A stretch of 64,000 bases of DNA from contig JAKSDQ010000248.1 of NCBI GenBank assembly GCA_022360015.1, forward strand, positions 79,363-143,362, in the 5' to 3' direction. Source of the stretch: Cytophagales bacterium (GTDB lineage: Bacteria; Bacteroidota; Bacteroidia; Cytophagales; Cyclobacteriaceae). How positions within the stretch are numbered: position 1 is the first letter of the stretch; each line of letters begins with the position of its first letter. A program made the position numbers and the translations under genes. A model generated the notes under the pieces. The model made no database searches. It saw only the letters and a program-made list of their open reading frames with translations, and was not told the origin of the DNA. Shown here one piece after another: positions 63,830-64,000 of the stretch.

Positions 63830-64000
63830 ATGAAAATTATAGTCAACCACAAAATTAAGCAAGTAGCTACAGGTTCCACTATCCATGAACTGATTAAGAT
63901 CCTTTCGGTAAACACCCTGAAAGGGATTGCTATTGCAGTAGATGATACCATAGTGCCCAAATCGGAATGGGTGAACTTCTGTTTACAAAAAGATCAGCGA
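63830..64000 (+). CDS. thiS: Sulfur carrier protein ThiS (partial)
   Basis: The ATG at 63830 opens 57 codons to the window edge: MKIIVNHKIKQVATGSTIHE, LKGIAIAVDDTIVPKSEWVN. This is the beta-grasp fold pattern of ThiS, with GIAVAVN..VVPRSEW conserved. The C-terminal Gly-Gly that carries sulfur lies outside the window. It donates sulfur for the thiazole of thiamine; a TPP riboswitch upstream supports the call. Confidence 0.88.
   Translation, partial: MKIIVNHKIKQVATGSTIHELIKILSVNTLKGIAIAVDDTIVPKSEWVNFCLQKDQR

Noticed and set aside
1..64000. CRISPR arrays, tRNA and rRNA genes
   Set aside because: Looked for regularly spaced repeats, tRNA TpsiC-like GGTTCGAATCC arms and rRNA cores; none was seen.

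Overview
The window looks like a chromosomal segment of a Bacteroidota bacterium, most likely of the Cytophagales type. The evidence is: TonB-dependent receptors with an N-terminal carboxypeptidase-regulatory-like domain, a FecR/ECF sigma remnant, TTTG-N19-TAnnTTTG promoters, starts without clear Shine-Dalgarno sequences, and AT-rich intergenic DNA between moderately GC-balanced genes. No tRNA, rRNA or CRISPR array was seen. Assignments rest on reading motifs by eye, without database searches.

Layout. 1-7,110: a sugar block on the + strand (gluconolactonase tail, glucose-dehydrogenase-like SDR, GH63-type glucosidase, glycogen-debranching-type enzyme, aquaporin, second SDR), followed by a convergent glycerate kinase. 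8,544-11,850: a TonB receptor and an acidic lipoprotein, each preceded by a GCAAC-N3-GTTGC inverted repeat that looks like a metal-responsive operator. 11,850-14,750: a gene-poor, structured region with at least three units in which a TTCCC-N5-GGGAA-like palindrome precedes a sigma54-like -24/-12 element and a very small or membrane protein gene. This is the most unusual part of the window.

15,467-19,400: pnuC and an NadR-type kinase (nicotinamide riboside salvage), then two TPP riboswitches in tandem upstream of a thiamine-type TonB receptor. 19,439-30,654: mostly housekeeping genes (prmC, ribD, free-methionine-sulfoxide reductase, psd, glutamate dehydrogenase, cdsA, dusB, CocE-type hydrolase). 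31,121-40,897: desaturase, membrane MutS-like protein, purKE, and a complete thrABC operon with a leader peptide and attenuator.

41,066-48,217: scattered single genes, including alkB and an ada-like methyltransferase that repair alkylated DNA. 48,509-63,480: an accessory region full of broken genes. It holds an ECF sigma/FecR remnant, an LRR protein, a PhoD phosphatase with a shattered paralogue further on, a secreted PKD/TPR/unknown three-gene set beside a LuxR-type regulator, a DUF262/DUF1524 (GmrSD-like) protein, and a probable decayed group II intron. 63,646-end: a third TPP riboswitch leads into the start of thiS, so thiamine uptake and thiamine synthesis in this window appear to be under the same ligand control.
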